From NCBI RefSeq assembly GCF_905475345.1, contig NC_066599.1, positions 1,377,501-1,441,500 of the forward strand: DNA of 64,000 nucleotides. Reading direction: 5' to 3'. Of this stretch, positions 1-12,552 are shown piece after piece. This stretch comes from Vespula vulgaris (lineage: Eukaryota; Arthropoda; Insecta; Hymenoptera; Vespidae). Below the pieces are notes generated by a model. The model made no database searches. It was not told the origin of the DNA and saw nothing but the letters and a program-made list of their open reading frames with translations. The position numbers and the translations under genes were made by a program. Positions within the stretch are counted from its first letter, which is position 1; each line of letters starts with the position of its first letter.

Positions 1-1545
1 GATGAACCGGACTGAATACTAACTGGATCTTTTACGTTGCTTAAACGAACGAAGAGAATCGATTTTTTTTCTTTTCTTCTTTCTTTCTCTCTGGCTTCCC
101 TCGTCGATTTACGTTCTAATGGTATATCGATTTTCAAATGGTCGATATAAGAAAATTCGTATGTTGGTCTATGTGTGTGCATCGTTAATCTATCAAAGTG
201 ACGTCTCGCAAACAGTAGGATGAACAGCTTTACGACGAGTCGAAGGTCGAATTGTAAAACGGAGATTAGATTTTAAAAAGAATACGATCTATCTATATAC
301 GTATGGATGCACGTACATATGTGGTATACATATGTGAATTCTTTTTACTCATAAATATTTCGATTCGATCGAATAATCGCAAAGTATCAGTAAATCGTAT
401 AATCGAGAGACCTTACGTAATCTTTGAAATTTTGTTCTACCATCTATTTCACCGTAGGATAGAAATGCTGGACGTTGTTGCATTTCCCCTTTCTGCATAC
501 AAATTGAATCCGCAGTCGTACATTTGCCAAGAATTTCTTATATCTTCCAAGGAAATAGAACTTTCTTTTGCAAAGGGGCAAGGCCGTTCTCGATAAAGGA
601 CGACGACGACGACGACGAAGAGAGAATCGAGTACTTCGATTTCCTTTGCATTAACATTTCTTGACCTCTTAAATGGGACTATCGATCTTTATTATTCTTC
701 TTGTGGAGTGTTTGAGGAAGACAAGGGAAGGGAAATTGAAACTCGAGACTTATTGAAATGTTGATTTTATTTAAGTATTATATAGATCCTTGGGTAAGAA
801 AAGTAAAACTTTTTTGTTCTTTTAAAGTTTTCTAAAAGAAAAAGAGAAAAGGAGAATCATGTCTGATAAAGATCCAGAAGAGGAAAACAAATTTCCGGGA
901 TTTTCGGGAGTGATTGGACAGAAAATGAAAATCTTTTCTATCTTTCCTCGTTGATTTATTTAAAAAAATGTTGAGTTGACAGATTCTTTTTTTTTTAGAG
1001 TTATACGATTATAAAGATGACACGGGATTTCTCTTCTTTTTGTTCATTTATTATTCTTCCAAATTTAAAAAAAAAGGGAAGACGTTAGAAGCTAATTAAA
1101 AAAAAAAAACAAAAAAATTAGTCGAAGCAAAGGAGACAACTGTTCAGAGATCCTTTTTAATTAGGAGGAAAATAAACATTTTCTTGCTCGCATTGAAAAT
1201 AAAAAACGATTGTCTCACTTTCCTCCTTCTTTCTTTTTGTTTACTCTTTGAAACTTTTTCTTGATATTGTCGATATATTCGATAAATAGATAGATCGAGA
1301 GGAGGAAGATGAACGGTATCGCGTGTTCGTGAGTGAGTAACAGTAGATTCGTTCCAAGAAATGCCCGACATAAAACGGAATCCATGATAAATTTACGGCA
1401 TTTCGCACAGAGTCCGACCTATCTCGAGAAGGTACGTCGTTAAACGTCGTTCTTGTATCACAATCCAAGACGAAGAGTTAAGCAATGGAATTAGGAAGAG
1501 CTTCGTGTGTTTCGTTAAAAAACTTTTTACATTCCTCATATTCAG

Positions 1546-1602
1546 AATCTCTATCTCTCTCTCTCTCTCTCTCTCCTTTTTTGTCTCTCTCTCTCTTTTT
1601 TT
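1546..1602. repeat. (CT)n microsatellite with interruptions
   Basis: Two runs of CT separated by a short T-rich interruption. Confidence 0.9.
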
Positions 1603-2696
1603 CTCTGTTAATTCGTAAAGAAACGAAGCATTAGCATTTTGAAGAGAGATAGAAACAGAGAGAAAATATGCGCGTGCAACCGCAATGAGAGAGAAAAGGA
1701 TAAGAAAAAGAGATATAAGAAAAAAGAGACGAAGAAGAAGACGAAGAAGAAGAGGAGGAGAGGAGTAACGAAGGAGAGAGGGAGTCCTGCAACAATTACT
1801 ATCGTAATGCGGCTTGCACGTTGTCGGCCAGTTGCATGCCAGATGGCAGAGACGATTTTGTCGAGAATCTTACAGACGCGAGGCGACGCGACCCGACGCA
1901 GTGGTTACGTTCTACTTTGTGATTTTCTTTTAGCAATTTTAAACGATTTCAACGTCGACGCGTTGCGTCAACGATAATGAATTTTTCTTCCTTCTCTTAT
2001 TCTCTATCTTTGTAATTCTTTTTATCTCTCTTTCTCTTCGCTCTCTCTTCTTTAACATCGTCGAGAGTCCCTTTCGATTATCTACCCCTTGTAGTTCAAG
2101 GGTTGAGTATCATCTTACACTTGTATGAAGTGTGTCGATTAAAAGATATAATTCTATAGGGATGCGCGTTGATTTATTCGACGTTAAGAGTTTGATAAAT
2201 TAGTTATCGATCTCTTGGACTATTCTTTTCTATCGCGTTTTATCGATTTATATCCTTTGGAATTGTTAACCCATTGGAATTTTTTTTTACGAATTAATAA
2301 TAAAAACAAAGCCGGATTTGAATGAAAAAGCGTGGATATGTTTCAATTATTTCCGCGTGAGATCACGCGAACGTGGATGGAATATTGATTATAAAAAGAT
2401 TCTAAAGTTATAAACATTAACGAAACAAATATATGGAAAATATTTGGGATTTGAAACGTCATAGTCGATGACTAAGCCCGACACTGATTATTATCAATCA
2501 AGCTAACTATCATATTTCCGTGTGTGTATTTCTTGAAAGAGAAGCTATTTCAGCGTCTCTTTTTTATCAAGACCATCATTCTGTCGTATAGTAGGTAAGC
2601 ATTAGACATTAGGCCGATGCATTGGGATTATAGCGTGTGCCGGTGCAGTTGGTGGACAGGTCGATGTGTCACCGTCGTTCTCTAGGGAAACGTCAA

Positions 2697-2900
2697 GAGA
2701 TAGAAACTACGACGAAGGATGAGGAGAAGGGGGTGGAGGAGGAGGCTGAAAGAGGAGGATGAAAGAGAAGGAGGAGGAGGAGGAGGAGGAGGAGGAGGAT
2801 GGGTAGATGATGCTTGGTTACTACGAAGAAGACGATAAAGAAGAGGATGAAGAGAGGGTGAGGTGGGGGTAGGTCGAAGACAAAAAAAAAAGAAAACTGC
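2697..2900. repeat. Purine-rich tract containing (GGA)10
   Basis: About 200 bases that are almost all purine on the plus strand, with an uninterrupted (GGA)10 core at 2770-2799. Confidence 0.9.
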
Positions 2901-3337
2901 GAAGTAGGCAGGAGAACGTCCAGTTTTTGCTATGGAGTTAGTTACCTTAGACCGAGTAACATTCTCACATCGTGCTGCGGAAAAGGCAAGATCCCTCGAT
3001 CTTCGTGCCGCGTCCTTCGAAAGCCTTAAGAAGTCGAGTTCTATCGTCGTAGTTCTCGTAGTCGTTGATCCTCCACCCTATAGAGAGACTTCTCCTAAGT
3101 TGCTATGATTCTTTTATTTTTTTGCTTTTCTTTTCTTCTCTTTTTTTTTCGACGCTTATTAGATCATCAGGTTTTTTGTCGAATATGTTCGGTAATGCTC
3201 GATCGTTGAACCTATCGATGGTCTTCCGGAGAGTTTGTATATGTTACTTAATTTTTATATACGTATAATTTATTAGTGATTAAATATTTATGAATTTGTA
3301 TATACGTGCTTTTTTCTTTCGATCGATCGTTCGTTTT

Positions 3338-3394
3338 TCTTTCTTTCTTTCTTTCTTTTTTTGGATTTGTTGTAAATTAATAATCTTAAGTATC

Positions 3395-3445
<51 letters not shown>

Positions 3446-3450
3446 GTATG
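3338..3450. repeat. (TTTC)n, then (TA)n-(TGTA)n
   Basis: A TTTC run at 3338-3361; (TA)n passing directly into (TGTA)n at 3400-3450. Confidence 0.9.
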
Positions 3451-4256
3451 ATAATCGAGAGAACTCTCTTCCTACATCTCTCCAAACTCCTCGACGACCC
3501 TTCCTTCCTTAATCTTAATCTCGTTATCACCTTTTTAAAGCACGTCTACGTGTATGCACGTATATTGCAGAGTAATAAAAAGTTGATAAATTATGTAAAC
3601 TCGAGAGATAAGCCACGCGATTCTTAAACTGAGAGATGCATATTTTATAACATAAAGCGTATAATCATGAATTATAATTCTTTTTTATTTGTGAAGTTTC
3701 AAAGTTGTATCTTTTTTTTTTTTTGTAGAAATTTTATTCCCGTTTTGTTATAGGGAAAAAATATTTTCAAGATTCGTAGTTGATAACTAATAAATTAAAA
3801 AATTGTTCGAAGAATTACCTAAATTCGAGTTTGAGATGCAATCAATTGATACAAGACGTACGATTATAAGTACGAATAAAAATGTTTTTAATTTCCAAAC
3901 TTTGCTAAGAGTTTTTCGCTTTTGGAATGTTTTTCTTTCCTCCTTTCTCTCTCTCTCTCTCTCTTTCTTATAGAATTTAGTTGATAGTATTTTCCACGAA
4001 GAAATTCGAAGATCGTAGACCTCTCTCGAGTATCGCCGGAACGCAGAGGAAGATGCTAAGTGGAGAAGCTGTGCTCACTATAAATAGACTCTTACGGTGG
4101 ATGAAAGGATGGCAGGGAGGGAGGGAGGGAAGGGTTCGAAAGGAAATTAAGACATAAAAGCACCGCAAAAATGTTGCGGTGTAGTCCTACTAAAACGAGC
4201 AGTCTTTTCTCTCTTTCTCTCATCATCCTCTTCGCGTCGCATCGCATCGCTTGTCG

Positions 4257-4287
4257 CGAAACGAAACGAAACGAAACGAAACGAAAT
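4257..4287. repeat. (CGAAA)6 pentanucleotide repeat
   Basis: Six near-perfect CGAAA units, preceded by a short duplicated CGCAT word. Confidence 0.9.
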
Positions 4288-7107
4288 GATGAGAGGAGAA
4301 GAAAAGCGTGGGAAGAGTACTCGTGCGTTTGTGATTAGGCAATTATTTAAGCTCTTTTTATCTTTCGTGTGACATTATTGCTCGTACACTTCAAAGTTTC
4401 TCTTAAGCAATCGAGATCATTGATGTCGAAATCATTTGATGAACTTTGAAGATTTTATTCGTCCAAGTGAAAAGTCTTAGAAACTTTATCTATTCTTTTT
4501 CTAATTAGTTTTTATAATTCTTTATAAAGTGAATCTACCTACGTAAAATACGTAATTTATATATTGCAAATAAATTGTAATTTTGTAAATTTTTATTTGC
4601 GTTATTTTCTTTAATCGTAAATCATTATTTAAAATATTTTGATCTATGTCGTATTAAAAAAAAGCAAGAAATAATTTATGTTACCTCTTTTTTTTATGCA
4701 ATTGTTTAGTTATTATTTAGTTTATGTTCGCATATTGGTATAAAATATTCTCAGATAACCTTTGAAATATTTAATGTTTTCAAAATCGTCACGAGTGAAC
4801 GAAATTCTTTTGTTGACACAACTTGACATTAGATTTGAAGGGCTTGTATAGAACGATGACATTGAGTCTGAGTTGTGTCTTTCTTACTTGGAGTTCCGGA
4901 AACTCGATCTTTCTTGGAAAACGTAAACAAAACAGTCAAGAGGGCAAGAGTGTCCTCTTCTCTTATTTTATTACTACACGAGATACGCAATAACATCGTT
5001 AGCTCTCTTCATTGGTCTCTATATTCTGTACGTATAGAGATTAATATAACTGATTTGTTCTTAAATTTTTATTAACGATTATGGGTCTCCGTATGCAGCA
5101 ACCTCCACGTGGTGAGACCTGGACTATCGATATTACTCTCGTTGTAACGAAATGCACCTAATTCTTTTTTTTACACATTTCTTTACACGACATTTCGAAA
5201 TGACGAAGTTTAGAAACAAGTAATTCTATTTCTACACGATTTTATGCAGATTTTTTTAAAACTAATTTATCGTATAAATGAAGTATTAGGTATATATTAT
5301 ACTATCATTAACAACGCAAGTACTATCGAGCTGATTGGCTGCATGAGCCATTCAGAAACCAAATTGTTTATTCGTAGTAATAATTTTGCATAATTAATAT
5401 CAACTTATTTTCATAATTCATTATCATGTGTTTATTGTTGCTGAATAATATTTCGAAGCTATATCTTAGAAAAATACGAAAGATTATTAGAGAAAAATTT
5501 CAAAGAACAGTTATTTAGATTAGCAGATTATAATATAATAATTTAGTATTATAATATATATAAATATATATGACATATTTTATATATTATTTGTTTTTAA
5601 TGCTCTTCCACTACTTTCTATTTTTATAAATGTTTTATAAAAATTTTTTATAAATATAAATAAATTTTTTGATAAAATTAATTACTTTGGTTTTTGAGTG
5701 GCTGAAAATTTCGGTATTTAAAAAGCGTATGTATTCATTAATTTGATGCTAATTAAAAGTGTATATACATATATATATTTGAAAACTTTTCCAAATTTTT
5801 AGCTTCACGTTCGAATCATAATTTTCTTTTCGTTTTTCTTTTTTTTTCATGTAAATCGACGAAATATTAGATAACACATTCGTTAAAAAATAAATTTGAA
5901 TAGGATATAGATGCTTTGTTTTTTCTTTCTAATGCACTGGAATCATGTTTATCTAAATCAAGTGTTTCTAACTGTTTTAAGAGGGATAAGAAGGTACAAA
6001 AGATCGATGATCGATCCATTTTCGAAACTGTACACGCGCAAGAGACTCGACATAGATGAAAGGTCGTATATACGATTGGAGTTGCGAACGCACCTGAATA
6101 CGAGACGAGCAAGTAGTTAAGATTCCGGGCATTGCACTCAAAAGCGACGTACATTTGTCTCTTCGAAGTGGGAAAAAGAAAAAGGGCCTGAACTCGAACT
6201 CGAAGTAACGTAAGCGTCGATCGGTAAACTTATTTTTGATCCTTTTTTTTTTCTTCATTTTTTTTACATCGAAAGAAAGATTCGTTCGATTCGGCTTCAA
6301 ATTTTTAGTATTCAGATCGTTTCTAGCAGGACGTTGTAAGAGTTTCAAAATCGTTCGTAATGCACTAACAGTAATTTATTTCAATTTAGTTGAGAACAAT
6401 TGTTTATATTATATCATGATTTATATCGAATTAAGAAAGTTAAAAGGGCTATTAAAAATATCTACGTCGAATAAAAATTAATTATATATATTTTTTTAAA
6501 ACTGAAATTTCTTTCTAATGTTTTTCTTGTTTTATCCAAACTGCATTACACGTAGTTATATATTTAAAAAAAATAAAATCCATAGTACCTGCAGAGATAT
6601 TTTCTTTATTTCTTTTTTTTTCTTTTTTATTATTTCTTCTCTTTATTTATACAAGTTGCATTACATTCGTAAGCCATACTAATCGAATTTCCGATCTATC
6701 GAATGAACCAATCTATCAGGTTTGTCATTACACATGCTATCGTATAAACTTCCTTGATAGTTCCATTGAAGAAAAATCGTTCGAAGTGCGTTCGATAGGA
6801 AAATAAAGTCGTCTATTCAAGAGATAGGAAATAGTGAAAAGATCGAAGTCGAGGACATTTCGTTCGGCCTTAGATTTCCAATAAAGAAGCGTCATCGATT
6901 AGAGTCTCTCGTGACAATTCTTTTCTCGATGTTCTTTCGAAAGACGGTCGCAATTTTTTCTCTTCAAAGCTTCGTTTCGATGGAGGTTTATTCTCGCGAA
7001 AAGGTATCGAGTTAGTCCGTAGAGTTGACAGTCCTTTTCGACTGCTCTATTTTGTTCCCTCGATTGAGGACGCGAGAGAGGGCTCGATAGAAGTTAAAAG
7101 AGGGGAA

Positions 7108-7108
<1 letters not shown>

Positions 7109-7145
<37 letters not shown>
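7109..7145. repeat. (GA)n microsatellite
   Basis: Pure GA run flanked by purine-rich DNA. Confidence 0.9.
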
Positions 7146-7149
<4 letters not shown>

Positions 7150-8299
7150 TTATATGGAAAACGACTGGGAGGGTTCGACGTTAATCAACGAGCAAGTCAC
7201 GTGAGACAATTAATGAAGGCGCAATCGGGGCTTTTCGATCTCCTCAAACGCTTGTATTGTTGAAAGAATATTCGACGAAAGAAAAAATATGATCTATTTT
7301 AAGCGAACAAGTGAGAAATATTTTCTAAAGCAACGTAAGACAACGTTTCATTTTTGTCGGTTTCAAAAAATCAATTAGCGTTAGAGTCATCTTATGGTTG
7401 GAATAAATTTTTTATTTTTTATATTTTTTGTAGGCACAGATATCTATAGTATTGGATTAATGTAAAAGGGTATGATCATTATTTATTATCGTATCCAAAT
7501 TTTTGATAAACAAATTTGTCTTTTTAACATAGTCGCAGAATATAGATAGGCTCTTTAATTTTCATGAATATTTATATGACTATTTATTGTTATGTGAAAA
7601 AGAAATTATTCTATAAAACAAACTAATTAATGAAAGTTAGACGGATTTGTGTTTGCATTAAGGAACGTAAATAAATATTTTCAAGCGAAATTTATATTCT
7701 TTAACTATTTCAACGATATAAATGAAATTGCTACTCGTAAATTATATTTCAAAATACAAAGATGCTGCAGTATGTTCTCAGTGGCTTAAGACGATTACAG
7801 AACTCTTTCGATAGACAAAAATAGATCAACTTTTACCATTCCTAATCTTCTCTTTTAGTTTTATTCGCTAGTCTCAGAGACGCATAAATTTTGAGACACG
7901 GACTACCGGGCTGGGTTTGCAAATAAGATTACACGAGTATCGTGTGATCATAACACGAGACGACATGCGGGTGGACGAATAGCAAGAAGACGATGATGTA
8001 TTTTACGAGTATACTTTGTAAAAGACTATCGTCCTGTATTCAACCGGAAACAACTCTTTTTATAGTAACTCTTACGGGAAACAAAAGAATTTTACAAAAG
8101 GTATTTCTAAAAATTCGTCTTAATTAAATCATAGTAAAAATAACGACGTAAAGAGAAGTATCATATTCATACGAATCTTGGTAGAGTATCCCTTACAAAA
8201 TAGACAAAATCAAAAAATACAAATTTCTAAAAATCATCATAATTATCATACTGATATTAATGACGTAAAGAATACAACGACACGCGCATAATTATTCAT

Positions 8300-8301
<2 letters not shown>

Positions 8302-8340
<39 letters not shown>

Positions 8341-8346
8341 AAGAGA
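8302..8346. repeat. (GA)n microsatellite
   Basis: GA run with two CAGA interruptions. Confidence 0.9.
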
Positions 8347-8584
8347 AAAAAGAAATAATCGAGAAGGAAGCACAAAGAGAAAATTTCTTTAAAGTCGTCA
8401 TAATTATCGACGTAATTAAGTAGGAAAAAATGATTAAAAAGAAAAAAAAAAGAAAAAAAAAAGAAAAAGAAAAAAGTAGTTAAAGTGGTTAGAAAAATCG
8501 ATAGGTCGAAGTCTTAGTCGGTCCTTGGCCCGAGAGCTTTGGTGGTTCGAAGGGAGGAGGGATAATAGGGAAGCAGCATCGTAT

Positions 8585-8682
8585 ACATACACACACACAT
8601 ACACACACACATACACATTCACCTTCACATTCGCATTCACACTCACATTCACATACATATACACATACAAATGTATACATAT
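8585..8682. repeat. Variant CA-rich array: (CA)n, CATACA and CACATT units
   Basis: CA units grade into hexanucleotide variants (CACATT, CACCTT, CACTCA) and end in TA-rich DNA. The open frames here (Val-Tyr and His-Thr type) come from the repeat. Confidence 0.85.
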
Positions 8683-8877
8683 ATCCTATCCATACGTAGT
8701 TGTGTAGTCGCTGAGTAGAAAGAGTGGGGAGATGTCAGACTGGAAGGGAGAGGAGCGGCGCAGGAGGAAAGCGCGGCACAGCCGAGCAGCCGGCAGTCTG
8801 CGCACGGACATCGATCGAGGTTCACGTTCCGCATTTACCGCATCCGTCCTGTTCTCTCATTCGCACACACTCTTCTG

Positions 8878-9150
8878 TTTCCTTCCTTCCTTCCTCCTTC
8901 CTTCCTTTTTTCTCTCCTTGCTTCCTCCTTCTTCCTTCCTTAACTTCCGTTCTCGAGATATTATCGGAATACAATATCGCGTGTCGCACTTGGAATCATC
9001 GATCATCGATCATCGATCTTCTTCCGTTTTTTTTTTCTTTTCTCCTATTTTTTCTTTCCTTTTGCTTCTTTTTCTCCTTTCCTTCGTATTTTTCTTTTCT
9101 TTCCCTCCTTGTGCATTTTTTTTCTCTATTTTCTTCTTCGTTTTTTTTCT
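8878..9150. repeat. (TTCC)n and pyrimidine-rich tract with a CGATCAT tandem
   Basis: TTCC units at 8878-8942, four tandem copies of an ATCGATC word at about 8998-9018, then a long C/T-rich stretch. Confidence 0.8.
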
Positions 9151-9225
9151 TTTGGTGGAGAGACGAAGTAACGAATATTTTCTTGTGAGTTTGTGTGCGA
9201 AGGGAGAAGACACGGAAGAGGGAGA

Positions 9226-9229
<4 letters not shown>

Positions 9230-9259
<30 letters not shown>

Positions 9260-9260
9260 G
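9230..9260. repeat. (GA)n microsatellite
   Basis: Pure GA run. Confidence 0.9.
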
Positions 9261-9590
9261 AAATTGATATATTTTATCTTATGGTTTTTCTTACAAATTA
9301 AATAAGATCGATACGATCGATCACAAGAAGATGATCTAAAGACGATGAATCTACGCTGATCCTGTTATTTCCGATTCTCGTGAGTACCAATTACACAGCT
9401 GTGATTTATTTTATATTTCCTTGTCTTTTGTTTAGTTGAATTTTGTGTGTGGGCGTGCGTTAGATCGTTTGCGTTATTACTTTTACCGTATGAAACGGAT
9501 AAAGCGTTATATATTTATTGTCGTAACATTTAGGAAGTTCAAGGTACACAAGGAAATGTGTTGTGTTCGATTGTAATCGTTAAAAAGAAA

Positions 9591-9616
9591 AAAGAGAGAG
9601 AGAGAGAGAGAGAGAA
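9591..9616. repeat. (GA)n microsatellite
   Basis: Pure GA run after an A-rich stretch. Confidence 0.9.
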
Positions 9617-11306
9617 TATAAAAGGCAATATATCGTATTCTATATTTGTATTATTAACTGGCAACGTTGTTAGAATGTTATTTGAAAGTCGATCGATCTT
9701 CCCTACGAAGCAAACACACCAGCGGACGTTTGTAGGTGTACTAAATAATTCGTTATAACCAAGTATACTACTGCTTTTGCTGCATCTACCAACCCTCTAT
9801 TTATTTATGTTAGTTAGAAACGTTAGAAAGTGATGGACTATCTAATAAATATTCATAATACGCTAGAGTTATGAATTATTTCGCCGTTGAGCTATGGCTA
9901 ATTAATTGAAGAGTTATCGTGTAAGACAAGCTCGAGAGTAGGCTCGCCTACTCGATTTTATAAAATTTTAATATTTTGTTATTCCATGTGATAAATTAAG
10001 TCGAAAGTGAGAAACATTTTTTTTACGTACGGTGCTTCGTTCTCGAGAAAATCAAATTTGTTAAAAGATCAATATTTACGATATAACGTAATCAACTTTA
10101 TTTTTTTATTTTATATATATATACATATTTTTTTTTGACAATGTTTATAAGAACAATTAATTTTATACGACTTCGGTACAAATCAATTTTTCGTGTAATC
10201 TATAACTTAGAAATGAATCGTTTTAGATTATTAGATGTTCCGTATGAAAATATTGCATTGCATATGTATATATATATATATCAAAATTAAAAAAAACAAG
10301 AATAAAATCAATAAAAAGAAAAAGAATACAACTTATTGTTACTGTCAAAATAAATTTCGCATATATCACATAATTAAGATAATTGGGCTTGGGATCTACG
10401 TGGTAAATGGTTTCATCCTATATATACATATACATATGTATAGCTAGATAAAGATAGAGCTAGATAGAGAAAGAGAAAGAGAGAGAGAGAGAGAGAAAGA
10501 GGGAGAGAGAGCAGAGATTCAAGTTTGTATATAGTCGCGCCTCGAAACCGCAGGTTCGAGGGCCGAGTAAACGCGACCGGCCGCGGATCGATTTCGCGAG
10601 TTGAGGGCAGCTCGTTGGTACGGTTTCGTAGATATATACTTCGTGTGGCTCGCTTCCTCTCATTTCTACTTCCGGTTGGCTTTACTTTCGCGCCTAAAAT
10701 TTATGCAACATCCGTTAGGTCTTTCTATGCATTTTTATTTGTTGCTTTTTATAATTTTTTAGGACATTTATATGCCCGTATACCAATTCATTCTAATCAT
10801 TCGATATTATTAATCATAATTTTAATGTATTCTTTCATTCTCTAAACGGTACTTTAAGCGTAAGATGAGTACTATATATTAGAGAATTTTTATGGAAGTA
10901 TATTACCAATATTTCGTTTATATAAATTGATAAAATTATAGCATACAGTATCGGTAAGATTGTAACGTAGTATTAAATATTTTCAGAGTAAAAGATAAAC
11001 AATATGATTCATTCTACAAAATGATAAGGATATTAATGTAAATATTCGCTCAGGGTAGAAAGCAAAAAATGTGTATACTCTATATAAACAGATAAAATTG
11101 TATCGAGTAAATGCGTACGAGTTTCTTTTTTTTCCCAGGAATGAAATCATAATAATATAGAAAAAGAGAGACTGTTGTACTCGCGTTATTTACACTTTCG
11201 TTAGATCGTAAGTTTGTTGTCGTAATAGAGCTTAGAAGCATAACAGAGTCGATTTCGAAGGTGGGGAGAGAGTAAGAGGAAAAATACCAGAAGCGATTCG
11301 CAAGAT

Positions 11307-11365
11307 GCTCTCTCTCTCTCTCTCTCTTTCTTAAAGAAGAAGAAGAAGAAGAAGAAGAAGAAGAA
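11307..11365. repeat. (CT)n followed by (GAA)n
   Basis: Pyrimidine run at 11307-11331 and purine GAA run at 11334-11365, so the pair is partly self-complementary. Confidence 0.9.
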
Positions 11366-11530
11366 AAAGAGAGCTTCGCTAGTCAGAGTTTATTTGAGTT
11401 ATTACGGTACATCCGATTACTGCTCCACTTTGCGAATGCTCCTGGCATGTCATTTAAAAGACGACGAACACGAGTCTCCATCTTCGTCTCTCTATGCGTT
11501 GAAAATCTTTCACGAATAAATTCACGGAGA

Positions 11531-11610
11531 TCTATCTATCTATCTCTCTCTCTCTGTCTCTCTCTCTCTCTCTCTCTTATATACACATATACGTACACAC
11601 ACACGTACAC
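11531..11610. repeat. (ATCT)n-(CT)n-(AC)n compound repeat
   Basis: Three adjoining simple repeats. Confidence 0.9.
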
Positions 11611-12403
11611 TCATTTTTTTCCGGCTTTTTGAAAGGGTGGCCTAGCGTGGAATTCGTTCCACTACGTGGGAGATACGACCCGAGTTTGGCCTCTTTTCTT
11701 CCTTCCTTCTTTTCCATGTCGTTGCATCCGGTGCATCGAGAATGAAAAAGAAAAAGTAATGTCAACATAGACTTTGTGTACGTGTATGTCTGTATGTATG
11801 TGTTACATGTCTATGTAGTTGTCACGATATTCGATGTACTGAAATAATGGGTGCAATTTTATGATGATATATGATCGTTCATTTCAGCGATCAATAAGGA
11901 AAACAATTGCAATTTAAAACGTTTACGATTATTATTTGATTTAAAATGAAAAGATTTTATTTATTGTTTAAAAGGATCATCTTGTTAGATGTAAAAGATG
12001 AACGACGATACGTGCTTTATTTCGTACTGATACCACTTTATTGCATCTAAACATTTTCTACGGAGTTTCGCACTTCCTTTCTCTTATCTTCCTTAGAGTA
12101 AATATTCATTCAAGATTCATTATATCAACATTAAATATTTATTTATAGCGAAACGTCAATTGCAGATATTACGAAATTTTTATTTTTCTAATTCTCACTT
12201 ATCTTAAATGCAACTTAATCTAATGAACTCCGACATGCGTGTGTGACGAAGATTATCAACACGTTTTGTATCTACTTTTCTTCTCAACGAGCATGTATGC
12301 AATAACGACGACAATTATTTTCCAGTCTCCAGTAAAATTGCTAGAAGAAAAAGAAGAGGGAAAAGAAGAAGAGAGACAGAGATATTTTGTACTTATCTTA
12401 CTA

Positions 12404-12552
12404 CACACACACACACACACATACGTATAAAGAGATCATTAAGTGTCTCCATAGAGAGAAAGACAGAGAAAGAGAGAGAGAGAGAGAGGGAGGGAGAGAT
12501 AAAGAGAGAGAGAGAGAGAGACAGAAAGATAGATAGAGAGAAAGAGAGAGAG
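12404..12552. repeat. (CA)n and interrupted (GA)n
   Basis: CA run at 12404-12421, then about 90 bases of GA with GGA, GATA and ACAG interruptions. Confidence 0.85.

Larger units (their letters stand above)
1..7100. other. Non-genic block: AT-rich DNA with microsatellites and one purine-rich island
   Basis: No supported gene. Contents include a (GAC)n tract near 600-619, a CT tract (1546-1602), the purine-rich (GGA)n zone (2697-2900), a GC-richer patch with a 58-codon frame (2932-3108, see findings), (TA)n-(TGTA)n at 3400-3450, CT at 3945-3969, and (CGAAA)n at 4257-4287. From 4380 to 6650 the DNA is unique and very AT-rich. The open frames at 1639-1977 and 4875-5075 lack splice context or an ATG in a plausible place and are not called. 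Confidence 0.5.

Noticed and set aside
1639..1977. 112-codon plus-strand frame with a Lys-rich start
   Set aside because: The first half is an AAG/AGA repeat. The second half (VMRLARCRPVACQMAETILS...) looks more coding-like but has no start or splice support of its own.
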